From contig NZ_JBHTAA010000015.1 in NCBI RefSeq assembly GCF_042663225.1, positions 74,145 to 138,144 on the forward strand: a stretch of 64,000 nt of DNA, read 5' to 3'. The notes below the pieces were generated by a model. It ran no database searches. It was not told the DNA's origin and worked only from the letters and a program-made list of their open reading frames with translations. This document shows positions 25,869 through 36,209 of this stretch, one piece after another (position 1 is the stretch's first letter; each line of letters begins with the position of its first letter). The translations under genes were made by a program, and so were the position numbers. This stretch comes from Haloferax namakaokahaiae (GTDB lineage Archaea; Halobacteriota; Halobacteria; Halobacteriales; Haloferacaceae).

Positions 25869-25922
25869 TTTATAAATGACCAGAACAGCGGACACTGCGG
25901 ACGCGGTGGTTTTATAAATGAC
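25869..25922 (+). promoter_or_regulatory. Duplicated TTTATAAATGAC promoter elements of orc1
   Basis: TTTATAAATGAC occurs at 25869-25880 and again at 25911-25922, 42 bases apart, each followed by a short gap and GAACA. The second TATA centre lies about 28 bases before the orc1 ATG, right for a leaderless transcript. The first copy, with origin repeat 7 between the two, may be an alternate promoter or an Orc1-responsive control site. Confidence 0.65.
25884..25910 (+). repeat. Origin-type repeat, copy 7 (forward, expanded spacer)
   Basis: AACAGCGGACA then a longer spacer before GGTGGT. It lies between the two orc1 promoter-like elements, so initiator binding could repress orc1. Confidence 0.6.
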
Positions 25923-25941
25923 GTGAACAAATCGTGTTCAC

Positions 25942-27186
25942 ATGCCCCTCTTCGAGCGAGACACCGAGATCTACCGTGATCGGGATGCTCTCCGCGAGGA
26001 CTACCAGCCCGAGGAACTCGTGGGACGCGACGAAGAACTACGAACGTTTCAGGCAGCGCTCCAACCCGTGATTAACGGCGAGCAACCGAACAATATCTTT
26101 CTCTACGGAAAAACCGGTGTCGGAAAGACTGCAGCGAGTCGATATCTCCTCTCTCACCTCCGTGAAGATGCGCGACGGTACGACGATATCGACCTCACCG
26201 TCATCTTTCTCAACTGCGACGGATTGACGAGTTCGTATCAGATCGCTACCCGTCTCGTCAACGAACTTCGCAGCGAGTCGAACCAGATTAGCACGACGGG
26301 CTACCCGCTTGGTTCGGTGTACGGGATGCTCTGGGAGGGACTGGACGAGTGCGGCGGGACGATAACCGTCGTCCTCGACGAAATCGACCACGTCAACGAC
26401 GACAGCATCCTCTACCAACTCCCGCGCGCACGCGCGAATGGAAATCTAGACAACGCAAAGGTTGGTCTTATCGGCATTTCGAACGATTTCTCGTTTCGAG
26501 ACGACCTCTCTCCCAAAGTCAAGAGTTCGCTGTGTGAACAGGAGATTCACTTCCCCGCGTACAACGCGAAAAATCTCCAGGCGATTCTCGAACAGCGTGC
26601 GGAGGTTGCGTTCCGTGAAGAAGTGCTCGCCGACGAGGTCATCCCCCTCTGTGCGGCGTACGGCGCGAAGGACGCGGGTGACGCCCGCCAGTCTATCGAC
26701 TTGTTGATGAAAGCAGGTGACTTAGCCCGCGACGAAGAGACCGACCGCGTCACCGAAGAACACGTAAAACGAGGCCGTCGCGCCCTCGAACGCGGTCGGA
26801 TTAAAGAGGGAATCAACGGACTCACCGAGCACGGTCACCTCGTTCTCTACTCGTTGTTGACACTCGACCTCGAAGGTGAAACACCGATTCGTTCGCGCGA
26901 CGTTCGCCCTCGATACACGCGGTTTGCCGAACTTGCCAACCGCGACCCGCTCGTCCCTCGACGAATGCGTGACCACCTCAGCGAACTTGCGATGCTCGGT
27001 ATCGTCTCGGTGACCGAGCGAAACGAAGGCCGGCGTGGTGGTACCTATCGTGAGTACGCCCTCGATATGGACGTCGAACTCATCATCTCGGCGATGCGCG
27101 ATACGATCGACTTGGTTGGTGTCCACGAGACGATTGACTCGCACGTCAACACCGAGTCGAAGCGGACTCTCGACGACTTCGCCTGA
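25942..27186 (+). CDS. orc1/cdc6: Orc1/Cdc6 replication initiator
   Basis: A 414-residue AAA+ protein. Walker A GKTGVGKT is at residues 56-63 and Walker B VVLDEID has the Asp-Glu pair at 146-147. The preceding LVGRDEELRTFQAAL is the family N-terminal box. Residues about 300-410 form a winged-helix domain for origin binding. Archaeal Orc1/Cdc6 proteins bind origin recognition boxes and load the MCM helicase. Haloarchaea carry many paralogues, each tied to its own adjacent repeats; which paralogue this is cannot be told by eye. Leaderless promoter upstream; origin repeats on both sides. Confidence 0.93.
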   Translation: MPLFERDTEIYRDRDALREDYQPEELVGRDEELRTFQAALQPVINGEQPNNIFLYGKTGVGKTAASRYLLSHLREDARRYDDIDLTVIFLNCDGLTSSYQIATRLVNELRSESNQISTTGYPLGSVYGMLWEGLDECGGTITVVLDEIDHVNDDSILYQLPRARANGNLDNAKVGLIGISNDFSFRDDLSPKVKSSLCEQEIHFPAYNAKNLQAILEQRAEVAFREEVLADEVIPLCAAYGAKDAGDARQSIDLLMKAGDLARDEETDRVTEEHVKRGRRALERGRIKEGINGLTEHGHLVLYSLLTLDLEGETPIRSRDVRPRYTRFAELANRDPLVPRRMRDHLSELAMLGIVSVTERNEGRRGGTYREYALDMDVELIISAMRDTIDLVGVHETIDSHVNTESKRTLDDFA

Positions 27187-27326
27187 ACTGTCGTCTACCG
27201 GACGTACGCCTCTCGAATCGGATTTCTGACCTCGGCTCTCTGTTCTCGGGGAGGAGTCCGTTCTTGAACAGTGTCAAAAACTCTGATTGTCTGTAAGTAA
27301 TGAATAACGCCTTCGAAACGGGGGGT

Positions 27327-27346
27327 TACAGCGGACAAACTGGTGT
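27327..27346 (+). repeat. Origin-type repeat, copy 8 (forward)
   Basis: TACAGCGGACAAACTGGTGT, preceded by six G residues. Confidence 0.85.
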
Positions 27347-27467
27347 AAGAACGCTCGTCGTGAAACGCCGGCCAGCGCAGGGTTGTACGGCGTTGCACAG
27401 ATTCCGAATCCTACGTGTTCGAAAACGTCATTCGTGGTAGATTACCGACCTATACGAAACAGATACC

Positions 27468-27488
27468 AACACCGGAATGTCCGCTGTT
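27468..27488 (-). repeat. Origin-type repeat, copy 9 (reverse)
   Basis: AACACCG, GAA, TGTCCGCTGTT on the plus strand; one change from the consensus half-site. Confidence 0.8.
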
Positions 27489-27647
27489 TTCGACATTCTC
27501 ACGTCTCCTGACGCCGAATTAGTCGAACTTCGGTGGAGGAAACACTGTTCTCGGTGGTCAGTCGTTCGGTTGGGGCTGGATTGCGAACGTGGAGACGTCT
27601 GTCGAGATTGTGACGAGAAAATTGTCTCAATTCACGACTCAGATAAA

Positions 27648-27668
27648 AACAGCGGACACGCTGGTGTT
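27648..27668 (+). repeat. Origin-type repeat, copy 10 (forward)
   Basis: AACAGCGGACA, CGC, TGGTGTT: full match to the consensus. Confidence 0.88.
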
Positions 27669-27801
27669 GAGACGAGGCGTCTCGACAATCACTGGCAAAA
27701 CCTGCTGCGCGCCTCGACGGACGACGAAGCTCGACCGCTTGCGAACCTCGTTCCGAGTGCTGGTCGGAACGAACACATCGCCCCCACGTCGCTCTCAACT
27801 G

Positions 27802-27823
27802 AACAGCGGACAAAGTGGTGTTT
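27802..27823 (+). repeat. Origin-type repeat, copy 11 (forward)
   Basis: AACAGCGGACA, AAG, TGGTGTTT: full match, followed within ten bases by a G-string. Confidence 0.88.
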
Positions 27824-27869
27824 AGTTGGTCTCGGGGGGCTGGTCTCGGTTGTCTCGCTTCGAGTTCGT

Positions 27870-28352
27870 TCACTCGAAGACATCGACAACGCGCGGGTCC
27901 GCAACCGAGTGAAGTTCGGATGGAGTGATTCGAAACACCGCCTTCGGCGTTCCGGCGGCGGCCCACACTTCCTCGAACGTCTCGAAAACCGGGTCTGCAA
28001 GCACGGGAATCGGTGTGTCGTAGCATGTCGGCGGGACACCACCGATGCTCCATCCGGTTGCGTCTTTGACTTCTGAGGGGTTCGCGCTTCGAACGTCGCT
28101 CACTTCGAGTTCGAACTCGTCGGCGAGTGCCGCTTCATCGACTCGGTGGTCACCGCTCGTGAGGACGACGGCGGTTTCGTCGCCGACGCGCATCACGATG
28201 CTCTTGACGATTTGTGCGAGGTCACAACCGACCGCGTCTGCGGCGTCCTGTGCGGTCTTCGTCCCTTCTGGAAACTCACTGACTGCGATTTCGAATCCGT
28301 GTGTTTCGCGGAACTCGTCGGCAAACTGCCGTGCCGTGGGATGCATGGACAC
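27870..28352 (-). CDS. YbaK/EbsC-type aminoacyl-tRNA deacylase
   Basis: A 160-residue single-domain protein. Family features are TAQDAADAVGCDLAQIVKSI (the AA.....G....IVK region with the catalytic-site lysine), TSGDHRVD, and ATGWSIGGVPP. YbaK-family proteins hydrolyse mischarged aminoacyl-tRNAs such as Cys-tRNA-Pro. Start could be the ATG at 28352 or 28346. Its 3' end reaches the origin repeats, so it marks the right border of the origin core. Confidence 0.88.
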   Translation of the reverse strand: MSMHPTARQFADEFRETHGFEIAVSEFPEGTKTAQDAADAVGCDLAQIVKSIVMRVGDETAVVLTSGDHRVDEAALADEFELEVSDVRSANPSEVKDATGWSIGGVPPTCYDTPIPVLADPVFETFEEVWAAAGTPKAVFRITPSELHSVADPRVVDVFE

Positions 28353-28522
28353 GGGTTATTCCTCATCTGATAAGAACGTTTGTCGCACGACCGTGCGACT
28401 ACTCGGGTACTGGTTCGAAAAAATTGGCGCGTTGGAAGGCGGGTCGATTGTTGGAACAGCGTCGTTTCTACCCTTCGCGGTCAACCCATGCCGCCTATTC
28501 GATCCAATCTATGCGGTATTGG

Positions 28523-28945
28523 TTATCGCGTGTACTTCTGGAGGGTCGCAGAGTTCGCTCCGGATTCGGAGGTCCAGATGACGCGAACGGTGTCGCCGTC
28601 GGCGAGTCCGTCGGTGTCTACGACGATGGTCTCACCGGCCGACAGTTGGCCGTCACCGCCATCGTTGATAGTGGGAGTCACGCCGGGATTCGACGAGACC
28701 GACACGTTCAGATTTTCGGTGGCGATTGCTTCACCGCTCTCGTGAGTGATCGTCATCATTTCGCTCGTTTCGTTGTACTCGAAGCTGAAGCTCGCCTGTG
28801 GTGCGGTGTCGCCCACCTGGTCGCCGAGACCGAGGACGAACGTCCCGATGACGGCCGCGAGGATGACCGTGATGGCCACCATCAGGATGACACCGATAAC
28901 GGGCGATACTGCGCGTGATTCTGTAAGGAATTTCTTGAGATGCAT
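28523..28945 (-). CDS. Type IV pilin-like protein with archaeal class III signal peptide
   Basis: A 140-residue protein from the ATG at 28945. The N-terminus MHLKKFLTESRAVSPVIGV is the haloarchaeal pilin signal: a charged segment, then AVSPVIG at the prepilin peptidase (PibD) site. A 20-odd residue hydrophobic helix follows. The rest is a Thr/Ser/Asp-rich beta domain with no cysteines. Such proteins build adhesion pili or related surface filaments. The upstream in-frame extension to 29083 is Arg/Ser/Gly-rich and not believable. No other pilus genes lie nearby, so it is probably a minor or orphan pilin. Confidence 0.85.
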   Translation of the reverse strand: MHLKKFLTESRAVSPVIGVILMVAITVILAAVIGTFVLGLGDQVGDTAPQASFSFEYNETSEMMTITHESGEAIATENLNVSVSSNPGVTPTINDGGDGQLSAGETIVVDTDGLADGDTVRVIWTSESGANSATLQKYTR

Positions 28946-29282
28946 TGTTTTACCCCAGGAACGGCCACCCCCACACCCTGCCCACCTAACTGAGGCATCT
29001 GAGAGGCTGTATGTCCGGTTCCTGTTGACAATCCGTATGTTCTGGATATACTTAATTTCGCAATGCCTTACTTGTCCAAGCACGCCGTTATATGGCTTCT
29101 AACCTCTGAATTCGTGATTTCACGTGACTCTAACGCAGTTTCGGTCGAGCGACATCGAATACACGTGTTTTGGCCAGCAGAGGATTGTTAAATGGATGAT
29201 TTTACACTCTCACTGAGTGCTCCGTAGGTACCATGTAGTTACTGCCGCACTCGGTTTTTCGCGTGAACAGTTCGATACCCGC

Positions 29283-29354
29283 GCAGTCGTCACGCGCCAC
29301 GCAGTCGTCACGCGCCACGCAGTCGTCACGCACCACGCAGTCGTCGTGCGCCAT
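29283..29354. repeat. Four tandem 18-bp repeats
   Basis: GCAGTCGTCACGCGCCAC occurs exactly at 29283 and 29301, with one mismatch at 29319 and three at 29337. Non-coding as far as can be judged. Confidence 0.85.
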
Positions 29355-29486
29355 TTCGTTCGCGTCGCCGCGTCGGCGATACTCATGGGGTGCGTAGCTA
29401 CGTACGACAGACGTGTGATAAAATGCGACCAACTTAGCTGACTGAAGCCGCTAGAACTGTACAGTCACCGCCATTCGTTCCCAGAT

Positions 29487-29506
29487 TACTGCGGACACAC
29501 CGGTGT
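29487..29506 (+). repeat. Origin-type repeat, copy 12 (forward, outlying)
   Basis: TACTGCGGACACACCGGTGT: one change in each half compared with the consensus, 1.7 kb beyond copy 11. Confidence 0.6.
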
Positions 29507-29531
29507 CGGGAACAGGAGGCTCGAATTCGAG

Positions 29532-29900
29532 TTACTGTGGTGGGTTCCAGAACCGAGGCGTCGTCTCCCAGTCGATTTCGGCGTCGGAGGGTGCCCGTTC
29601 GTACAGTGCATCGTGGGCGGCTTTGTAGGCCGCTCGCGCTCCCTCTTGGGCCAATTCGAGGTTATCTCGGGTGTCGAAGACGACGCGCCACTCCCCGTTC
29701 GAGAGGTGTAGCCCGAGGATGTACTTTCCGCGGACGTTCACGAGCAGTTGCGTGGCGAGCGCGATCGTCTCGCCATCGCGTTCGACGTTGTACCCGCGCA
29801 CGGCGATTGCCTGTTGAATCGCGTCGGTTGCCTCCAACTCCGTGACGAACTGTTCGGGAACTGCTCGCGGTGGAAGCGACTCGACGAGTGTCTCGCTCAT
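29532..29900 (-). CDS. Conserved-looking hypothetical protein
   Basis: A 122-residue protein of unknown family. The sequence is acidic and protein-like: ELEATDAIQQAIAVRGYNVE, then a beta-rich stretch (NVRGKYILGLHLSNGEWRVV) and a helical segment (LELAQEGARAAYKAAHDALY), ending in an aromatic tail. No signal peptide, membrane segment or metal motif. It stands alone, divergent from the lipoprotein gene at 30087. No function is proposed. Confidence 0.65.
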   Translation of the reverse strand: MSETLVESLPPRAVPEQFVTELEATDAIQQAIAVRGYNVERDGETIALATQLLVNVRGKYILGLHLSNGEWRVVFDTRDNLELAQEGARAAYKAAHDALYERAPSDAEIDWETTPRFWNPPQ

Positions 29901-30086
29901 TGGCTACCTCCTCGCGCCGTTCGCATCGCGTTCATCGTACTCGAAAGCCATCGCTCGGTAGGTATAGGATGCACGGTCTGGCGTGCGTCTTTCCCTCGAA
30001 TGCCACACCCGAAGCGCAACCGCCATACGCATTCGCTCGTAAAATCCAGCAATAGCCCCGATGTGACTTCGGGCCCACTCCACACA

Positions 30087-31151
30087 ATGAAACGACGAGA
30101 CGTCCTCAAGACGCTCGGTCTCGGCGCGCTGGCGACGACTGCTGGTTGTCTGGGCGGATTCGAACGCCAGTCCGCGTGGCGAGACCCGCCGCTTGTCGAA
30201 AACCGACCCGATGCGGTCTATCTTCCGGCGATTACCGAGGGAATGAAGATGTACGGCATGACGACTGCCGGTCCCTACGGCGTCGCACTCACGTACTCCT
30301 ACCCGCATCGATTCTGGTCCGTCGCCGGTGGAGAACTCCAGAAGACCGTCGTCGAGGCGGACGATACGCTGCACCTCATGGCGTCGGTGTGGGACGCCGA
30401 AACGGGAACGATTCTCCCCCTCGACTCGGGTGTCTCTATCGAAATTCTCCGAGACGGCTCGCTCGTGAGCGAGGAAGTCGCCTACCCCATGCTCTCACAA
30501 CAGATGGGGGTCCACTACGGCTCCAACTACGTCCTCGACGGTGAAGGCGAGTACGAAGCCCGCGTCCACGTCGGCGGAACGACGCTCCACCGAACTGGGT
30601 CCTTTGCGGGCCGATTCGAGACGGCAGAGACGGCTTCGTTCACGTTCGAGTTCGACACCGACGAACTGTACGACGTCGAACTCACGAGGTTGGGTGACAA
30701 CGCGGGCCAACGCGGTGCCGTCCCACCGATGGAGATGATGGACGTGCCGACGGGCGTCGCACCGTCGATTTCTGACCTCCCGGGAACCCACCTCGGCCGA
30801 CGGACGAGCGCCGACGCCCTCTTCGACTGTTTCGTCGTCGCCGACGGCGACCGGTTCGACGCGGAGCAATCGTACCTTTACGTCTCCGCGCGGACGCCGC
30901 ACAACGAGTTCGTCCTCCCGATGATGGGCGTTCGAGCCTCGGTCGAACGCGACGGCGAGACACTGGTCGATACCGCACAACTCCGACGGACGCTCGACCC
31001 TGAACTCAGCTATCACTACGGATTACCGGTCGAACCCCTCGAATCGGGAGACGCCATCGAACTCTCCGTGGACGTGCCGCCGCAAATCGCCCGCCACGAC
31101 GGCTACGAAACCGCCTTCTTCGAGTTCGAACCGATGTCCTTCGAGGTGTGA
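30087..31151 (+). CDS. P19/Tp34-like periplasmic iron-transport lipoprotein
   Basis: A 354-residue protein from the ATG at 30087 (upstream in-frame extension rejected because the Tat signal starts here). MKRRDVLKTLGLGALATTAGC is a Tat signal ending in a lipobox, so it is a lipid-anchored surface protein. Residues about 50-175 recall the P19/Tp34 iron-transport family: MKMYGMTTAGPYGVALTYSY, then YPMLSQQMGVHYGSNYVLDG where that family binds Cu/Fe with His and Met. A second, similar beta domain may fill the C-terminal half. Neighbouring genes suggest a metal-handling unit. Family match is by eye, so moderately sure. Confidence 0.6.
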   Translation: MKRRDVLKTLGLGALATTAGCLGGFERQSAWRDPPLVENRPDAVYLPAITEGMKMYGMTTAGPYGVALTYSYPHRFWSVAGGELQKTVVEADDTLHLMASVWDAETGTILPLDSGVSIEILRDGSLVSEEVAYPMLSQQMGVHYGSNYVLDGEGEYEARVHVGGTTLHRTGSFAGRFETAETASFTFEFDTDELYDVELTRLGDNAGQRGAVPPMEMMDVPTGVAPSISDLPGTHLGRRTSADALFDCFVVADGDRFDAEQSYLYVSARTPHNEFVLPMMGVRASVERDGETLVDTAQLRRTLDPELSYHYGLPVEPLESGDAIELSVDVPPQIARHDGYETAFFEFEPMSFEV

Positions 31152-31204
31152 CGTGAGACAGAAACGTTCAGCACCCGGTGCGGCCGTAGAGTGAGGCAAG
31201 TGGG

Positions 31205-31456
31205 ATGACAACCGACACGAACTCCGTTCGCCACGTCTGTTCGACCTGCGGTGATGCGTACCCAACGGAGACGTTGCTGGTCCTCCACCGCGGGGCACGG
31301 CACCCGGACATCCTCGACGCGAGCGAAATCGAAGCGTACCGCGAGGCGTACTACGAGGAAGAGCGCGAGCTGAAATCGTTCAGAATTCGCGCCCTCGGTG
31401 CCCTCGTCGTCCTGTACTTCGGCTTTCTCATCCTGTTTATCCTCTTCGCATCATGA
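31205..31456 (+). CDS. Small C2H2-finger membrane protein
   Basis: An 83-residue protein. Residues about 9-30 form a C2H2-like finger (HVCSTCGDAYPTETLLVLHRGARH: two Cys, two His). Residues about 62-81 are one transmembrane helix (LGALVVLYFGFLILFILFAS). The finger would face the cytoplasm or bind a metal next to the membrane. Its stop overlaps the start of the polytopic membrane gene by four bases, so the two are translationally coupled. Similar proteins occur in haloarchaea; function unknown. Confidence 0.75.
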   Translation: MTTDTNSVRHVCSTCGDAYPTETLLVLHRGARHPDILDASEIEAYREAYYEEERELKSFRIRALGALVVLYFGFLILFILFAS

Positions 31457-32850
31457 CTCGGTCGAAACTGCTCCGTCGGTTCGGTGTCGGAATGCTCGTC
31501 ACCAGTCTCCTCGCACTCTTGTCTGACCCTGTCGCGGCGAGTAACGCCGCCGTCGGACTCGCCGGCGCATCGCAGGAGAACCTCGCTGTCCCGCGATGGC
31601 TCTATCTCGCAACCGGCGGCGCGACGGTCGGCGCGTCCGCCCTGCTCGCCAGTTTCGTCACCGACCGGCGATTCATCGACCGGATTCACCTGTGGCGCGA
31701 GTCGGTCGCCGTCGATGGCGCGATTCGCCGCGGACTCGTCTTGGTCGGCCACGCGATTGGACTCGTGCTGCTCGTCCTCCTCGTCTATCTCGGCTACACC
31801 GGTCCGCAAGTACCGACCGTCAACTTCGCGGTCATCGTCGTCTTCGCGGGCTTTCGCGCGGGCTACACGATGTTCACCTACCTCGTCGGCGACACGTGGC
31901 GCGCGCTCAACCCGTGGCGAACCCTCGCTTCTGCGGTTCCGAACGGCTTCGTCGAGTATCCCGAGAGATTCGGCCGATGGCCCGCCGTCGCCGGCATTCT
32001 CGCGCTCGTCTGGGTCGAAACCGCTGCGGGCGTCACGCGCCAACCGGAACTGCTCGCGCTCGCGCTCGCCGGGTATTCCGTGGTCACCGTCGCCGGGGCC
32101 ATTCTCCTCGGTGTCGAGACGTGGTTCGACCGCATCGACCCGGTGTCTGTGTTTCTGCACTTCTACGGCCGAGTCGCACCGCTCAGATGGACGGACGACG
32201 GTCTCTCGGTCCGACTTCCGGGGATGCGACTCGTCACCGACGACTACGTGGCCGACGTCTCGGACGTGGCGGTCGCCGTCGTCCTCGTCTGGGAACTCAC
32301 GTTCAGCGGGTTCGTCACGACGCAGCAAGGGGCGGCCGTCATCACGACCATCGTCGAGACCGGTGTGCCGCCGCTTCTCGTCTACGCGTTCTTTTATCTC
32401 GGTGGCTACGCGGCGTTCCTCGGACTCTTCTTGCTCGCCGCACGCGTGACGGCCGACCGAATCGAGACGTTCGAGACGCCGCGCTCGCTGGCGATTACCT
32501 TCGCACCGTCGCTCGTCGCTATCGCCGCCGGCTACCACCTCGCCCACTACTTCGGCTTCTTCGTCTCCCTGTCGCCGATGCTCGTCGGCGCGCTCTCGTC
32601 GCCGCTGTCGCCGCCGTCGAATCCCGTCGTCCTCACGCTCCCGGCGTGGTTCGGCGGTCTCAACGTCGCGTTCGTCCTGGTGGGCCACCTCCTCGCAGTG
32701 TGGGTGGCACACTCGCAGGCGTATCGGACCTTCCCGAGTCGGTTGCAGGCGGTTCGAAGCCAGTTCCCCTTCGTCGCGGTGATGATTCTCTACACCATGC
32801 TGAGCCTCTGGCTCATCTCGCTGCCGACGACGTCGCCGCCGTATCTCTGA
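31453..32850 (+). CDS. Polytopic membrane protein, putative metal-related transporter component
   Basis: A 465-residue protein with about 10-12 hydrophobic helices, after an N-terminal segment that may be a cleaved signal (GMLVTSLLALLSDPVAA). Polar landmarks inside membrane regions are HAIGLVLL, GDTWRALNPWRTLAS and GYHLAHYFGF, the last a His-rich possible metal site. No family is recognised. It is coupled to the C2H2 mini-protein (ATGA) and follows the P19-like lipoprotein, so a metal or heme permease role is plausible, as P19-type proteins pair with permeases. This remains inference. Confidence 0.65.
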   Translation: MTRSKLLRRFGVGMLVTSLLALLSDPVAASNAAVGLAGASQENLAVPRWLYLATGGATVGASALLASFVTDRRFIDRIHLWRESVAVDGAIRRGLVLVGHAIGLVLLVLLVYLGYTGPQVPTVNFAVIVVFAGFRAGYTMFTYLVGDTWRALNPWRTLASAVPNGFVEYPERFGRWPAVAGILALVWVETAAGVTRQPELLALALAGYSVVTVAGAILLGVETWFDRIDPVSVFLHFYGRVAPLRWTDDGLSVRLPGMRLVTDDYVADVSDVAVAVVLVWELTFSGFVTTQQGAAVITTIVETGVPPLLVYAFFYLGGYAAFLGLFLLAARVTADRIETFETPRSLAITFAPSLVAIAAGYHLAHYFGFFVSLSPMLVGALSSPLSPPSNPVVLTLPAWFGGLNVAFVLVGHLLAVWVAHSQAYRTFPSRLQAVRSQFPFVAVMILYTMLSLWLISLPTTSPPYL

Positions 32851-32900
32851 GTTATTAACCAACGGGGTCTAAATTATGACCATATTGTATTCAGAGCCGG

Positions 32901-32928
32901 TTTTATAACAGGTGGGTTATTAACTCGT
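32901..32928 (+). promoter_or_regulatory. Candidate TATA elements of the P1B ATPase gene
   Basis: TTTTATAACA (32901) and TTATTAAC (about 32918) precede the ATG at 32947. The second lies about 27 bases upstream, the spacing for a leaderless transcript. Confidence 0.45.
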
Positions 32929-32946
32929 GGTTCACTAGTACCGAGT

Positions 32947-35610
<2,664 letters not shown>

Positions 35611-35651
35611 CCGACCCTCGCTTCGCGCTGCGTTCCCGATTTCTCGTTCGC

Positions 35652-36107
35652 TTACCCTTCTTGCGGGGTCTCTATCGCGCTCTCGATTCGACACTGGACG
35701 TGTGCTGTCTCGCCGCCGCGTTCGACTTCGATGACCCACTGCTCGCCGCACCCGAGGACCGTCACCCACTCTTGGCCCTGGCGGTGCTTCGCCGAGACGA
35801 ACACCTCGTTTCGGTCGCGGTTGTAATCGACGAGTTCGACGCGAACGTCCTCGCCGGCGATGAGCAGGGTCTTCGCGCCGTCGAGTTCCGTCACGTAGGA
35901 TTCGGTCTTTCCGGAGGGGTCGGTCACGAAGAGTTCGATAGCGGGCACGTCGCTCCCGTCGGGGTGGCTCACGTCCACCTCGAGCGACCCGTCTTCGATT
36001 CGAATATCCTGAATCTCCAGCAGGGACGGTGCCACGCCCACGGCGTCCGCGACCTGCTGGCGGAGGTCGCTAATCGGAAGTCGAACCGACTTTCGAATCG
36101 TTCCCAT
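35652..36107 (-). CDS. Hypothetical beta-rich protein
   Basis: A 151-residue acidic protein without recognisable family. It begins MGTIRKSVRLPISDLRQQVA, followed by mostly beta-strand-like segments (RIEDGSLEVDVSHP, VRVELVDYNRDRNEVFV) and one Cys pair region (LGCGEQWVIEV). No signal peptide or membrane helix. It stands alone, its 3' end close to that of the P1B ATPase. A short C-run/G-run inverted repeat (ACCCCC at 36111, GGGGGGT at 36124) lies just upstream of its start and could be an operator. Confidence 0.65.
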   Translation of the reverse strand: MGTIRKSVRLPISDLRQQVADAVGVAPSLLEIQDIRIEDGSLEVDVSHPDGSDVPAIELFVTDPSGKTESYVTELDGAKTLLIAGEDVRVELVDYNRDRNEVFVSAKHRQGQEWVTVLGCGEQWVIEVERGGETAHVQCRIESAIETPQEG

Positions 36108-36209
36108 GCCACCCCCTACGAGCGGGGGGTGTATGATAGTGTTCGCTTCGGTGACCGTCGATTCTCGATATCAATTGCCAAGAGTGTACCAGTACACTAT
36201 CGCCGGTCC

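Larger units (their letters stand above)
25030..25941. other. Replication origin, left half (between the par genes and orc1)
   Basis: A 912-base non-coding region with six origin-type repeats in both orientations, a polypurine repeat tract (25271-25372), an AT-rich candidate unwinding element (about 25700-25800), a C-rich string (about 25802-25815), and the orc1 promoter. The copies at 25608 (reverse) and 25830 (forward) face each other across the AT-rich element, the architecture known for archaeal oriC loci. Confidence 0.8.
27187..27869. other. Replication origin, right half (downstream of orc1)
   Basis: About 680 bases without a believable gene. Four origin-type repeats lie here (27327, 27468, 27648, 27802). 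Open frames that cross the repeats have no protein-like composition. A run of G precedes the first repeat (GGGGGG before TTACAGCGG), and another follows the last (CTCGGGGGGC at 27831-27840). Confidence 0.75.
28946..29531. other. Intergenic region with tandem repeat and outlying origin repeat
   Basis: About 590 bases. Contents: the pilin promoter region (AT-rich around 29035-29100), four 18-bp tandem units (29283-29354), and origin-type repeat copy 12 (29487). A minus-strand frame through the 18-bp units (repeated RDDCVA) is judged accidental. Confidence 0.5.

Noticed and set aside
27477..28076. 199-codon plus-strand frame downstream of orc1
   Set aside because: It runs across two origin repeats and into the antisense of ybaK, and its composition is not protein-like.
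29202..29432. 76-codon minus-strand frame with repeated RDDCVA
   Set aside because: It is produced by the 18-bp tandem repeats; no initiation signal or homology was recognised.
31351..32862. 503-codon minus-strand open frame, Arg/Asp/Glu-rich
   Set aside because: Antisense of the polytopic membrane gene at 31453; no hydrophobic core or motif.
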